Counted from the stretch's first letter, positions 16,808-26,505 are shown. The stretch: DNA of 64,000 nucleotides from Paenibacillus nasutitermitis (GCF_014641075.1 NZ_BMHP01000001.1:744001-808000); one strand, 5' to 3'. Notes: generated by a model from the letters alone, not told the origin. Translations and numbers: made by a program.

Positions 16808-18712
16808 TTATTCGAATGAAACAGATGGTGCGTCTGCGTCGAAATATATTTCGGTTAAGTAAAAAAACTCGCCGATCTTAGCCAAGTTTTCTGCGAGGAT
16901 CGGCAGTATGAAAAGTTCGATCGGCTTTTCGTCTTTTATGACCTCGATCCGGATATCATGGGTACCGGCAGGCATGATTAGTTCATGCATCTTGCTTCTC
17001 GGCGAACGGTGATACGCAGGCATAAACTCAGTTTCTTGGTCGTCTTCGAATAAAACAGTCCCGTTCAGCCACACTTTTACCGGGTTAGCAGTTCCGGCAA
17101 TCAGCCGGATGGCTTGTTCATTTGGATTTACAAGCTTGGAAACCGCGGTATATGTACCGGGCACCGTAGTATTCAAGGCACCGTTTACGTCGATTCGATC
17201 ACCGGCGAAATCGACCGTTTGGATAACCGATTGATTCGGGCCGGAGATTTGCCATCGGGATGCGGCCAGTAGGGTGAATGTAACGGTTTCTTTCGACCAA
17301 TGGGCATTATCATGGATACGGTGGATGATTAGCGCTATTTCGTTAGTTACGGAAATCGTGTCTGGTGCGCTAATCGTTTCCGTCCAAGTTAGGACGCCAT
17401 CAGGTGCGAGGGCAAAGGGGCGAGAACCTGAGCCGCTCCAGCTATCAGGAAGCTGCCAATCGAGATTCCCGTTCCATGCCTCATGGGAATGATTGACTAG
17501 AGTCAATGCCAGTTGTTTTGTTCCGCCACGTCCGATAGAAGGGCCGGCCATGCCATAATCGATTGTCAGTTCCAAGCCTAGTCTGGCATTCCGTGTACCT
17601 TGAGGGAGAAGGTAACGATTAGCGGTAAATGGAGCATGCCATAGCGCTGTCACCGATTCCGGTACTTCCAGGAAGGTGTATTGACTGTTATATGAGGTAG
17701 ATGCGTCGGACCGGATTTCGACCCCAGCTCCCCATGTCGCCAATACTTCGCGTCCGACCGCCATCGTGCGATGTGTAAGTTCGTCCAATGTAGCTGGAGC
17801 GGGAAAGCCTTTGATTTGCGGGCTGACGACGATCCGGTCGCCTACTGGATGAACCCATCTCTCTGGCAGAAGCTCCGGTCCGAGAATCATACCTAGAATT
17901 GCACCAAGCGTCGCCGCGGTACAGTCCGTATCGTAGCCGCAGTTGGCTGCCTTCAGGATACAGTCCTCGAAATCGGTTCCGTACAGCCAGCCAAGAATCG
18001 TAAAAGCGATATTTTGCGGAGTGTCCGTGAAATTGAAGTTTCCGTGATTCTCAAGAATCAGGAGACGCGCTTCCATCCAATCCTTACCCTCTTTGTGCCA
18101 GCGGAGCAAATCGTGAACGGCTTTTGCGGTCCGACACGTTGCAGGAATATGCTGCAGACCGATGCTGATTAACCGGTCCCTGTCGGTTTCGAAGAAGATT
18201 GCGCTTTCGATAGAGGCGAAAAACATTTCCCCGAATACGCCTTCACCGCCGGCATGGTCGACGATTGCATCCTGATAGGCATAATAAGCAGCCACATGCG
18301 GAGCGCCGGGAGCCACCATCGCCCATATTTCTGAGCGGATGGGAGAGCCCATACAATCGGTAAACGGATTGTTGAACCACCCTGCCACGGGAGCAGCTAG
18401 TCCTCTGCGCAAGTTAGTTAAGGCATAGCCGTATTCGTCGAACGGAAAGAACACGTGTTCCACCCATTCCTGTCCCAACTCGACAGCTGTTAATCGCGCT
18501 CCGTATTGCTCCAAGGCATGAAGCCAAACGAGTTGTAAATCCAAATCATCGTTTTCCAGCGGTCCATCAGGAAGTTTAGGATAGAACGTTAAATTAAGCA
18601 GTTCCTTGGATCCTTCCACCGGTGCTCCGAGTGTTCCTCCTATATTTTTACCAAGCCAGCCTCCATACACCCGGCGATAATAGTCCTGTTCATTGATAAT
18701 CTTACCAGCCAT
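16808..18712 (-). CDS. ADP-ribosylglycohydrolase-fold protein with C-terminal beta domains
   Basis: 634 residues, about twice a bare ADP-ribosylglycohydrolase (DraG/ARH) domain. Residues 1 to about 330 carry the fold: YGGWLGKNIGGTLGAP at the N-terminus, an acidic cluster NDDLD (54-58) where ARH enzymes have TDDT, and GYDTDCTAATLGAILG (about 257) where they have GDTDT. The acidic residues are mostly kept but the threonines differ, so activity on ADP-ribose is doubtful; other O- or N-glycosidic substrates are possible. Residues about 340-634 are beta-sandwich-like, with LVNHSHEAWNGNLDWQLPDS and a late VKVWLNGTVLFEDD segment. ATG 18712 follows GGAG and is preferred over an upstream in-frame start. 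Divergent from an AraC gene that probably regulates it. Confidence 0.8.
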   Translation of the reverse strand: MAGKIINEQDYYRRVYGGWLGKNIGGTLGAPVEGSKELLNLTFYPKLPDGPLENDDLDLQLVWLHALEQYGARLTAVELGQEWVEHVFFPFDEYGYALTNLRRGLAAPVAGWFNNPFTDCMGSPIRSEIWAMVAPGAPHVAAYYAYQDAIVDHAGGEGVFGEMFFASIESAIFFETDRDRLISIGLQHIPATCRTAKAVHDLLRWHKEGKDWMEARLLILENHGNFNFTDTPQNIAFTILGWLYGTDFEDCILKAANCGYDTDCTAATLGAILGMILGPELLPERWVHPVGDRIVVSPQIKGFPAPATLDELTHRTMAVGREVLATWGAGVEIRSDASTSYNSQYTFLEVPESVTALWHAPFTANRYLLPQGTRNARLGLELTIDYGMAGPSIGRGGTKQLALTLVNHSHEAWNGNLDWQLPDSWSGSGSRPFALAPDGVLTWTETISAPDTISVTNEIALIIHRIHDNAHWSKETVTFTLLAASRWQISGPNQSVIQTVDFAGDRIDVNGALNTTVPGTYTAVSKLVNPNEQAIRLIAGTANPVKVWLNGTVLFEDDQETEFMPAYHRSPRSKMHELIMPAGTHDIRIEVIKDEKPIELFILPILAENLAKIGEFFYLTEIYFDADAPSVSFE

Positions 18713-18828
18713 GATTCTAACTCCTTCTGAGCGCTTATTTTTTGTTATAATGATCATAGCAATGAGAGTGCTGCTAAATCCATGCACAGCTTTAAGATAA
18801 GGACCGTCGGAAAAATGGGAGGTAAAGC

Positions 18829-19728
18829 ATGGAATATTTTTCGCTACCTCGGACTTCCACACTCGATGTTAGATGGGCTGGTATATTTGAAGCGATAATC
18901 GGCTTAGTAGAGAGCAACCATTATAATCCGCATTATGAATTGATCGTGGTAGCGGAAGGACCTGTTTACCTGCAGGTGGGGGAGCGCCAAATGGTGCTGA
19001 AATCCGGAGAAACCTTGCTGCTTAAGCCCTGGGAGCAGCATAGCAGTCTGAAACAAACAGAAACAGGTCGGTTTTTCTGGGTGCAGTTTACGTCCGAGCC
19101 GCCTTTGCTTGAGCTCGATGGCTCGACGATTTTTAGCGAAGACCTTAATATTGTCCATGCTCTGCCCAATGAATTGCGAACCTCATCGCGCCCAGATGTC
19201 GATGGACTGCTCATTCCTAGACAATTCCGGTTGTCCAACCGATACCGGCTAATGACAGTATTCGAAAGGCTGATAGAGGAGTTCAATGAGCCAGAAGGGT
19301 ATTTTCGCTACCGGATGTCACTTATCCTGGGCGGGATGCTGGAACTTATCGCTGATGAACTGCGACAATCAAGCAATGAGTTCAACGTTCCGGTCCCGTT
19401 TCTAACATTTCGTAAAATCGTCAACTATCTGGACGAGACATATGCACAAAACGTCAGGAAGGAAGCGATAGAACGCAGCCTCGAACGCAAATACGAGTAC
19501 ATCTGCCAGGTGTTCAAGAAGTATGCGGGCATCACGATCGTAACGTATATCCAACAACTTCGAATCCAGCGGGCTAAATATTTGCTCGCGAACAGCGTCG
19601 CCAGCCTGCAAGAAATTGCCGCCGAAGTCGGGTTTGAAGACCCGTTCTACTTCAGCCGCGTGTTCAAAAAAATCGAAGGAATATCGCCTACGGTTTACAG
19701 AGAGCGGACAGAGAATGGGCCGCTATAA
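18829..19728 (+). CDS. AraC-family regulator with cupin domain
   Basis: 299 residues. The N-terminal cupin sensor (HYNPHYELIVVAEGPVYLQV, ETLLLKPWEQHSS) precedes an AraC helix-turn-helix pair at the C-terminus (CQVFKKYAGITIVTYIQQLR, LQEIAAEVGFEDPFYFSRVF). ATG 18829 has GGGAGG seven bases upstream. It is divergent from the ADP-ribosylglycohydrolase-fold gene with 116 bases between start codons, the arrangement of an activator and its target. A TATAAT hexamer lies at 18745-18750 in that gap, but no matching -35 box is clear. Confidence 0.85.
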   Translation: MEYFSLPRTSTLDVRWAGIFEAIIGLVESNHYNPHYELIVVAEGPVYLQVGERQMVLKSGETLLLKPWEQHSSLKQTETGRFFWVQFTSEPPLLELDGSTIFSEDLNIVHALPNELRTSSRPDVDGLLIPRQFRLSNRYRLMTVFERLIEEFNEPEGYFRYRMSLILGGMLELIADELRQSSNEFNVPVPFLTFRKIVNYLDETYAQNVRKEAIERSLERKYEYICQVFKKYAGITIVTYIQQLRIQRAKYLLANSVASLQEIAAEVGFEDPFYFSRVFKKIEGISPTVYRERTENGPL

Positions 19729-19748
19729 ATCATTTACCTAACGTGTAT

Positions 19749-19796
19749 CGAGCCATTAATGATCTTTATGATCGTCCATGGCTCGTTTATTTTTAA
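19749..19796 (+). terminator. Terminator closing the AraC gene, left edge of the AT-rich block
   Basis: CGAGCCAT (19749-19756) pairs with ATGGCTCG (19778-19785), followed by TTTATTTTTAA. Confidence 0.75.
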
Positions 19797-19819
19797 ACAA
19801 AACCTTCAAAAAAAAAGTA

Positions 19820-19849
19820 TTGACAAACTTACGACTAGTCAAATATTAT
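19820..19849 (+). promoter_or_regulatory. Sigma-A promoter of the giant glycosidase gene
   Basis: TTGACA (19820-19825) and TATTAT (19844-19849) with an 18-base spacer. The -35 overlaps an imperfect TTGAC...GTCAA dyad. It lies about 280 bases before the start codon in a 400-base gene-free stretch (19729-20130) that otherwise holds only the terminator and the cre site. Confidence 0.7.
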
Positions 19850-20010
19850 TCAACTTAAATTCAGAAACATGAAATAACAAACAAAATTCGAATGGGAGGA
19901 CATTGGAGTTGAGGCATGAAAAACTACAAGACTTTACGAGATTATCTGGATAGGAGGCTATAAATTCATTCTTTGAAAGTCACTTCAGACGATTTGAATG
20001 AGCATCCAAA

Positions 20011-20024
20011 AGTAAGCGCTTACA
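20011..20024. promoter_or_regulatory. cre site (CcpA operator) between promoter and giant glycosidase gene
   Basis: AGTAAGCGCTTACA contains the 12-bp palindrome GTAAGCGCTTAC and fits the consensus TGWNANCGNTNWCA at all but the first position. Lying about 160 bases downstream of the -10 box, it would act as a transcription roadblock during growth on preferred sugar. A LacI-family operator is the alternative. Confidence 0.7.
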
Positions 20025-20130
20025 TTTTTTCTGCGGAGAGGAGTGCCATCTATTTCTTGTGCTCATTTTATAAGGAAAGTCATCATCTTCTCTGAATTTG
20101 GGAGTCGAATCAAAGAAAGGGGAAATTGAC

Positions 20131-23100
20131 ATGATAGACAATGAAGTTAGTAAACAGACACTAAGGATATTGAGATTGGCATGTTTTGCATTATTCAGTA
20201 GCGTAATGATCTTCCTTCTGCCTACAAAGCCTGCAATAGCGGTTGATACCTATGTTTACAATGCAACAGTAGGAACCGACAGCTTGAATCGCAGTTTGCC
20301 TTTGAATAGCGATACTGGCAATGCCAAGGCGAACCGGTACGTCGGCATGTTCTATTTCCTGGCTTCAAGCTTTGATATTGGTCCTTATGATATGGAATTT
20401 TTATACAGAAAATATCCGGATGCCGCCTATGATAATAGAAGACCAGAGTGGGGAGGAATAGGGACTAATCATTTTTGGGGGAATCCGCTATATGGGTATT
20501 ATGATCACCACGATCCTTGGGTCATACGCAAGGATTTACAGATGCTCGCGGAGGCAGGAGTCGATTTTATCGTATTCGATACGACCAATGTACCGACATA
20601 CGATACGGTGCTTAAAAATCTGCTTGATGTCATGCAGGATTTGTACGATCAAGGCGCCCCCGTTCCTAAAATAGCCTTTTATACCAATACCGATTCAGGC
20701 AGCACGATGGAGTACATTTATGACCGGTATTATAAAACTGGGGCACCGGACCGACACCCCGATCTTTGGTTCAACTGGAGATCCAAGCCTATGATTATTG
20801 GCATCTCCAGTCAGGCTTCATCGGCTGTATCCAATTTCTTTACGATCAAAGAAGCGCAATGGCCGACAGAATCACCCAAGAACAACGGCTTTCCATGGAT
20901 TGACTTCGTAAGACCTCAGCAAGTCTATCAGTATAACGGACAAAAAGAAATAATGAGCGTATCACCCGCCCAAAACTCGGGATCCCTTTTATTTAGCGAT
21001 AATGCATTTTTTGGATTGCCTAGTACCTGGGGCAGGGGTTACCATAACGGGACACATGACGATAGCTTGGAGGCCGTCAACTCGGGAACTAATTTTACCG
21101 AGCAATGGAACAATGCGATCGCTCAGGATCCTCCGATGGTATTTATCACGGGTTGGAATGAATGGATGGCGGGCATTTGGGATGGAATCGGAAACCACAA
21201 AGTGAACTCGTACGATGCCGCAACAATGGCATACAGTCGTGATATTCAACCAATGAAGGATGGCTTTAAAGACAATTATTATATGCTTCTTGCCAAATAT
21301 ATTCGGGAATATAAAGGCTTTAATGCGATGCCAGTGCCAAGTGCGGTTAAAACGGTTACGATCAATACGGATTTTTCGCAATGGAGCAATGTTTCACCGG
21401 CCTATAAGGACTATACGGGAGACACGGCGGCGAGGGATTACAGGGGCTATGGAGCGCTTTATTTCAAAAACAATTCCGGTCGAAACGATATCGATGTGAT
21501 GAAGGTGGCCAGAGACTCGAACAATCTTTATTTCTATGTAAAATGCTTGGCGAATATTAGCTCTTATACCGATTCTTCCTGGATGCGACTATTCATCAAC
21601 ACGGATGGAAATCCGACAAACGGCTGGAATGGATTTGACTTTGTTATAAACCGGAAGGGGGTGGGGGCTAATACGACCACGCTTGAACAAAGCACAGGGG
21701 GATGGAACTGGTCTACTGTGAATTCTAATATAAGCTATAGCATCTCCGGTAAAGAAATGATGATTCGAATCCCGAGAAACGATCTGGGACTTACCGGCGA
21801 TCCTGTCAATATCGCTTTCAAATGGGTGGATAATATGCAGAATGACGGCGATGAGATGGATTTTTACGTGAATGGCGACACAGCGCCCGGCGGAAGATTA
21901 AGCTATGCGTATTATACAAACGAGAGTGTGGTAACCACACCGTCTCCTACCCCAACTACGATGCCGGGGCTCGCTCCAATCGCTGAAAACGTCAATGTGC
22001 CTGGAACCGCAAGATCTTGGGAATTTGTTAATCTGGCAGATCCGGAGGGCTGGAAAGTCGATACGATTAAAACGGATATGTACAATACAAGTGCAGCCCA
22101 AACGACTGTTGCGATTGGCAGTACGGATGTAGCGGCAGAGAAGTTCACGACGACAAGCTGGCTGAACAGAATTGAATTATTAAGTCCGGTATATACCGGA
22201 TCCGGTACGGGTCTACGGTTAACGCTCTATAAATGGGATACGGATTACGGAACGACGATTAACGGAGCACCATTCACGACGTACATCCATAACAGCGTCA
22301 ATGCCAATAATCCGTGGATTCACGTTTGGGCGCAGCCGGCATTGCCTCCGGGAGATTATCTTTGGACATTGTCTTTGAGCAGCACTCCCGTGGCAAATGC
22401 CGGAGTGATAAAAAGCGCCGGAAGTTTTAGCGGAAAGACATCTTATTTCAACGGGGTGCCTATTGCGGATCATTACACCATGAGAATGTACGGACCTTCC
22501 ATGGCTGCATTCGGGGTTACCGAGGAGCAAGCGCTGAGAGGTACGGTTTCAATGAATAATTCCTATACGGTATTGAAGAAGGATGCCGATATCGATTTAG
22601 CAGGTAAAAATGTGGTGCAGATCAGAATGAGCAACGCCACCAATGCGACAAGTGCTAAATTGTATTTTACGACTGCAGCCGACGTCACTGCTTGGAATTT
22701 TGACTCCAATCATGAGAATTGGATTGGCAGCACCAATATTGGCGGATTTACATGGCAGACGGGAGGCTATATAGGTGGAAATGTAACAGGCCCGGATCCA
22801 TTCATTGTTTCGCCAGATAACCTTGGTATCGATGCAGCAAACAATACAATAATCAAAGTCAAATTGAAAAACAACACATCTAACACAACCGGGCAGATAT
22901 ATTTTACAACGACAAGCGACACAAACTGGAGTGAAATCAAGTCTGTAACTTTCCCGATAAATGCGAATGACAATAAATACACAGAGTATTCGATTGATAT
23001 GACGGAAGCTATAAACGGGCTATGGTCAGGAACCATCAAAAGGATCAGGATTGATCCTAACAAAGATGTATCAAGCGGATCGTTTAGCCTAGACAGTGTG

Positions 23101-24630
23101 ACTGTGGTAAAAACAGGTTTCTCCGATACGAAATCGAAGACGTTTACGATCAACGCAAACTCCGGATATACGATTTACAATCTTGACATGTCGAATATTG
23201 CGGTTTGGAGCGGAACCTTGAAAAGGATCAAGCTAGTTCCTGCGGTGAATGCTTCAAGCGGGTCGTTCGGGATCGACTTTATCAGGATTTTCAACAGTCC
23301 TGCAAAAGGGTGGTATTTTAATTCCACTATTGATGATTGGACAGCTTCCGGTGAGATCAGCGGATTCGGTTGGAAGACAGGAGGTTATGTGGGTGGAGAG
23401 TTCACAGGCTCTGATCCATACCTGTTTTCTTCTGACAATTTGGGTATAAACGCGGACAGCAATACAATTATTAAAATTAAAATGAAAAATAATTCCACGA
23501 TTACAACCGGGAAAATATATTTTACGACGAACACCGATACATCGTGGACGGAAGCGAAATCCAAGACTTTCACGTTGACCGCGAATGACAGCAATTATAC
23601 GGATTATTTTATTGATTTGTCGGAGGTGCCAGGCTGGTCGGGGACGTTGAAGCAATTGAGGTTTGATCCAAATGAGGGTGCTACATCCGGTTCTTTCGGC
23701 ATAGATGAAATAACAATTTCTAATGCTGCCGTTTATACTCAATCCAGAAGCTTCTCGACAACACAGGGAGTGAATGGATGGAGTTATCAGGAGTGGATTT
23801 GGAATGGGGCAACCAGAACGATAAATAACATGACGTGGGATTCTACCAACAATCGGTGGAAAGGGACAACGGCCAATAGTTTCGTCGGTGCTGGTTTACA
23901 ACAGTCCGATCTTAACAAAGAATCGGTTCAAGTCTTTACTGTCCCTGCGAGCGGAACTATAAGGATTATGGCCAATGTGAGAAAAAGCGTCAGTAACGCG
24001 GCTTCTGACGGGGTACAGGTGAAAATCAAGAAAAACGATCAGGATTGGTGGCCGATCGGCGGAGGATTTGCGCAAGTAAGCGATATGGCCGGCATTGTTA
24101 TCGATCAGATTGCCGTGGCTACGGCAGGAGATCAATTCCAGTTTGTCGTTAATTCGAAGGCTTCTTCGGCCTATGACAGGGTCTATTTTGATCCAACCAT
24201 TACGTACTATGGGGGTGCATGGAATTTAGATTCAACAGTCGAGAACTGGACGGCTGGAGGAAATACGAGTGGCTTCGGATGGCAAGTCGGCGGATATATG
24301 GGCGGCACTGTGACGGGAACCGATCCGAATTTGATGTCAACTGATAATCTCGGCATACGAATAGTCGATCATCAGTTTATTAAAATTAGAATGAAGAACG
24401 CAACAGCAGCTAAAACGGCCAAGTTCTATTTTACTACAAAAACGGATACGGCCTGGAACGAAGCGAAATCGAAAACATTTGCTACGATAGCAAATGATCC
24501 GAATTATACGGAGTATGTTGTGGATATGTCTACGGTGCCTGGATGGACAGGGGTATTGAAGCAATTGAGATTCGATCCAGAGGATAGTGTATCAACCGGA
24601 TCGTTCAGCATCGACTACATCCGACTCTAG
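20131..24630 (+). CDS. Giant secreted putative glycosidase (GH99/GH71-like barrel) with CBM9-like and repeated C-terminal domains
   Basis: 1499 residues from ATG 20131, chosen because AAAGGGG lies nine bases upstream. A signal peptide ends near KPAIAVDTYVY. Residues about 60-390 form a putative TIM barrel (VGMFYFLASSF, WVIRKDLQMLAEAGVDFIVF) ending in the strand VFITGWNEWMAG; WNEWxEG is the catalytic motif of GH99/GH71-type enzymes, here with Glu344 kept and the second Glu replaced by Ala. A CBM9-like domain (about 407-600) and a TTPSPTPTTMPG linker follow. Then come an unassigned beta domain (615-800) and three copies plus one partial copy of a roughly 140-residue module (854-1499). Presumably cuts polysaccharide outside the cell to feed the importer encoded downstream. 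The family assignment is tentative. Confidence 0.8.
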   Translation: MIDNEVSKQTLRILRLACFALFSSVMIFLLPTKPAIAVDTYVYNATVGTDSLNRSLPLNSDTGNAKANRYVGMFYFLASSFDIGPYDMEFLYRKYPDAAYDNRRPEWGGIGTNHFWGNPLYGYYDHHDPWVIRKDLQMLAEAGVDFIVFDTTNVPTYDTVLKNLLDVMQDLYDQGAPVPKIAFYTNTDSGSTMEYIYDRYYKTGAPDRHPDLWFNWRSKPMIIGISSQASSAVSNFFTIKEAQWPTESPKNNGFPWIDFVRPQQVYQYNGQKEIMSVSPAQNSGSLLFSDNAFFGLPSTWGRGYHNGTHDDSLEAVNSGTNFTEQWNNAIAQDPPMVFITGWNEWMAGIWDGIGNHKVNSYDAATMAYSRDIQPMKDGFKDNYYMLLAKYIREYKGFNAMPVPSAVKTVTINTDFSQWSNVSPAYKDYTGDTAARDYRGYGALYFKNNSGRNDIDVMKVARDSNNLYFYVKCLANISSYTDSSWMRLFINTDGNPTNGWNGFDFVINRKGVGANTTTLEQSTGGWNWSTVNSNISYSISGKEMMIRIPRNDLGLTGDPVNIAFKWVDNMQNDGDEMDFYVNGDTAPGGRLSYAYYTNESVVTTPSPTPTTMPGLAPIAENVNVPGTARSWEFVNLADPEGWKVDTIKTDMYNTSAAQTTVAIGSTDVAAEKFTTTSWLNRIELLSPVYTGSGTGLRLTLYKWDTDYGTTINGAPFTTYIHNSVNANNPWIHVWAQPALPPGDYLWTLSLSSTPVANAGVIKSAGSFSGKTSYFNGVPIADHYTMRMYGPSMAAFGVTEEQALRGTVSMNNSYTVLKKDADIDLAGKNVVQIRMSNATNATSAKLYFTTAADVTAWNFDSNHENWIGSTNIGGFTWQTGGYIGGNVTGPDPFIVSPDNLGIDAANNTIIKVKLKNNTSNTTGQIYFTTTSDTNWSEIKSVTFPINANDNKYTEYSIDMTEAINGLWSGTIKRIRIDPNKDVSSGSFSLDSVTVVKTGFSDTKSKTFTINANSGYTIYNLDMSNIAVWSGTLKRIKLVPAVNASSGSFGIDFIRIFNSPAKGWYFNSTIDDWTASGEISGFGWKTGGYVGGEFTGSDPYLFSSDNLGINADSNTIIKIKMKNNSTITTGKIYFTTNTDTSWTEAKSKTFTLTANDSNYTDYFIDLSEVPGWSGTLKQLRFDPNEGATSGSFGIDEITISNAAVYTQSRSFSTTQGVNGWSYQEWIWNGATRTINNMTWDSTNNRWKGTTANSFVGAGLQQSDLNKESVQVFTVPASGTIRIMANVRKSVSNAASDGVQVKIKKNDQDWWPIGGGFAQVSDMAGIVIDQIAVATAGDQFQFVVNSKASSAYDRVYFDPTITYYGGAWNLDSTVENWTAGGNTSGFGWQVGGYMGGTVTGTDPNLMSTDNLGIRIVDHQFIKIRMKNATAAKTAKFYFTTKTDTAWNEAKSKTFATIANDPNYTEYVVDMSTVPGWTGVLKQLRFDPEDSVSTGSFSIDYIRL
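22690..24627 (+). repeat. Repeated carbohydrate-binding-like modules in the giant glycosidase
   Basis: Three full modules at about 22690-23115, 23308-23730 and 24215-24627, and one C-terminal half-copy at 23116-23307. Shared signatures are WTA/WIG-GFxWxxGGYxGG, DNLGI, KIYFTT-like and SGTLKQLRFDP...GSFxID. A different beta domain (23731-24214) separates copies two and three. The pattern suggests internal duplication of binding domains. Confidence 0.8.
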
Positions 24631-24674
24631 TTCAGAGGTGTTGGATCGATAAAGTCGATTAAGGACTCATAAAT

Positions 24675-24700
24675 GGAGGCGAGTTTTCGCCTCCTTTTTA
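24675..24700 (+). terminator. Terminator after the giant glycosidase
   Basis: Perfect 8-bp stem GGAGGCGA / TCGCCTCC with a 4-base loop and a TTTTTA tail. It separates the enzyme from the kinase/importer operon. Confidence 0.85.
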
Positions 24701-24741
24701 TGATTCAACCTAATAAAGTTTTAAAAATACGGGGGAATTTT

Positions 24742-26505
24742 ATGAAGATGCTGCTTACATTATGGAAAAGAGGGATATTCAGAAGGCTGTTGTCTACCTT
24801 TCTTGTGGTCGTGATTCCAATTTGTTTGTTAGGTATCAATTTTTTTAATCTCGGGATGAGTGCTGTAAAAAAAGAAATTTCAAATTCCATACAATCTCAA
24901 ATCAACTTCTATTTTGAGCATTTCGAAAAGGAAATGGATCGGATAAAATTACTTCAAAGTGATTTGATTAACGATGTAAATCTGAATAAGATTGCGAATC
25001 TACCTGAAACAATGAATCTGTATGATAGGACGAGCGCAATTCTAAGCTTGCAACAAAGACTGCAGGCCATAAAGAACAGCAGTACATATATAAAGGACAT
25101 TATCGTGCTTTTACCTGCGAGCGAAGACGAAATTAAAATTACTGCCACTAATGGCTTAAGCAAAATAACAAGCAATGATAAAGAACTGCTTGATAACATC
25201 CCGGACAAAAGTCATAACTACTTTAGCTTCTGGGAGAATAGGTTGTTTCTAAGCTTTTTTAGCCCTTTGGAATTTAATAAGAACACGCATTCTTCCCCAT
25301 TCGTTATTGCAGTTGAACTCACCGAGAAAGAAATAAGAATGGCCTTGAATCAATTCAACAATTATCAAGACAGCGGGGCAGTGCTCATGAACCCTTTACA
25401 CAATTATATTCTTACGACTGGTGATAACCCTATTGTTGAAATACCGTTGAAAAAATACTTGGGTGAACGAATCGAAAAGAAAAAAATGGGCAACGATTTA
25501 GTCGAAATAAAGGGGAGGGCATATCAAGTATTTTATGCATTATCCGCTCATTCAAATCTAGTACTGGCTAAGTATATTCCTGAAAAATTCATGTTTGAAC
25601 GTTTGAAAGGTTACAGCAATTGGTTGTGGTTTTTTTCGGCTACTTCCCTCATTATCATTATTTTATTTTCGTATTCAACTTATAAGTATATTCACAAGCC
25701 GATGGTAAAATTGGTTAGTTCTTTCAGAAAAGTTGAAAATGGCGATTTGAACGTATTCATTGAACATCATGATCAAGATGAGTTCAGATATTTGTTTCAA
25801 AGATTTAATGTCATGGTTGAAAACACGAGGACGTTAATAGATCAGGTCTATAAACAGAAGATATTGGCTCAAAAGGCTGAATTGAAGCAGTTACAGTCAC
25901 AGATAAATCCCCATTTTCTGTATAATAGCTATTTCACCTTATATAGCATGTTGGAGAATGAAGACTATGACAATTCCAAACGGTTTGCACAACAAATCGG
26001 GGGATATTTCCAATATATGACGCGCAATGCTTCCGATGAGGTGAGTTTTGCGGCTGAAGTGGCACATGCCAGGATATATGCCGAAATTCAAGCCAGGCGC
26101 TTCCGTAACCGCATGCGTCTTGAGTTCGAGGATTTGCCACCGGGATATGAGAATATAATCGTACCTCGTCTAATCATACAACCCCTTATAGAAAATGCAT
26201 TTGAGCATGGTCTCGAAAACACTATGTCTGCTGGAATTGTAAAAGTAAGATTTACTGCAATGAATCGATTTCTGTATGTAATCGTTGAAGATAACGGAAA
26301 TGGAATGAGTGAGTCGGATCTAGACATCCTTGCCGGTAACATTTCGGGTGACGCGGATGTAGTAGAGATCACAGGGATAATGAACATCCACCAGCGAATC
26401 CGAATGAAATTCGGTCCCTTAAGCGGCGTGGAAGTTTACCGGGGAAGCGGACTAATGGTTAAGATCGCTATGGAATTTGAAAGGGAGAGACGAATGGATG
26501 CTTAA
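24742..26505 (+). CDS. Sensor histidine kinase, YesM type (system 1)
   Basis: 587 residues. Topology is TM1 (about 12-32, TFLVVVIPICLLGINFF), a large extracellular sensor (about 35-290), TM2 (about 293-313), HAMP (to about 365), the His_kinase box with the phosphorylated His in INPHFLYNS (about 390), and a HATPase domain with LIENAFEHG (about 481) and EDNGNGM. YesM-type kinases usually sense oligosaccharide or a loaded binding protein and phosphorylate a YesN-type regulator. ATG 24742 follows GGGGG; an upstream in-frame start falls inside the terminator hairpin and is rejected. The response regulator gene starts eight bases before this stop, so the pair is translationally coupled. Confidence 0.9.
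   Translation: MKMLLTLWKRGIFRRLLSTFLVVVIPICLLGINFFNLGMSAVKKEISNSIQSQINFYFEHFEKEMDRIKLLQSDLINDVNLNKIANLPETMNLYDRTSAILSLQQRLQAIKNSSTYIKDIIVLLPASEDEIKITATNGLSKITSNDKELLDNIPDKSHNYFSFWENRLFLSFFSPLEFNKNTHSSPFVIAVELTEKEIRMALNQFNNYQDSGAVLMNPLHNYILTTGDNPIVEIPLKKYLGERIEKKKMGNDLVEIKGRAYQVFYALSAHSNLVLAKYIPEKFMFERLKGYSNWLWFFSATSLIIIILFSYSTYKYIHKPMVKLVSSFRKVENGDLNVFIEHHDQDEFRYLFQRFNVMVENTRTLIDQVYKQKILAQKAELKQLQSQINPHFLYNSYFTLYSMLENEDYDNSKRFAQQIGGYFQYMTRNASDEVSFAAEVAHARIYAEIQARRFRNRMRLEFEDLPPGYENIIVPRLIIQPLIENAFEHGLENTMSAGIVKVRFTAMNRFLYVIVEDNGNGMSESDLDILAGNISGDADVVEITGIMNIHQRIRMKFGPLSGVEVYRGSGLMVKIAMEFERERRMDA

Noticed and set aside
18722..18745. GAGCGCTTA before the ADP-ribosylglycohydrolase-fold gene as a cre site
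   Set aside because: It matches only about seven of ten fixed consensus positions and lacks the right half.
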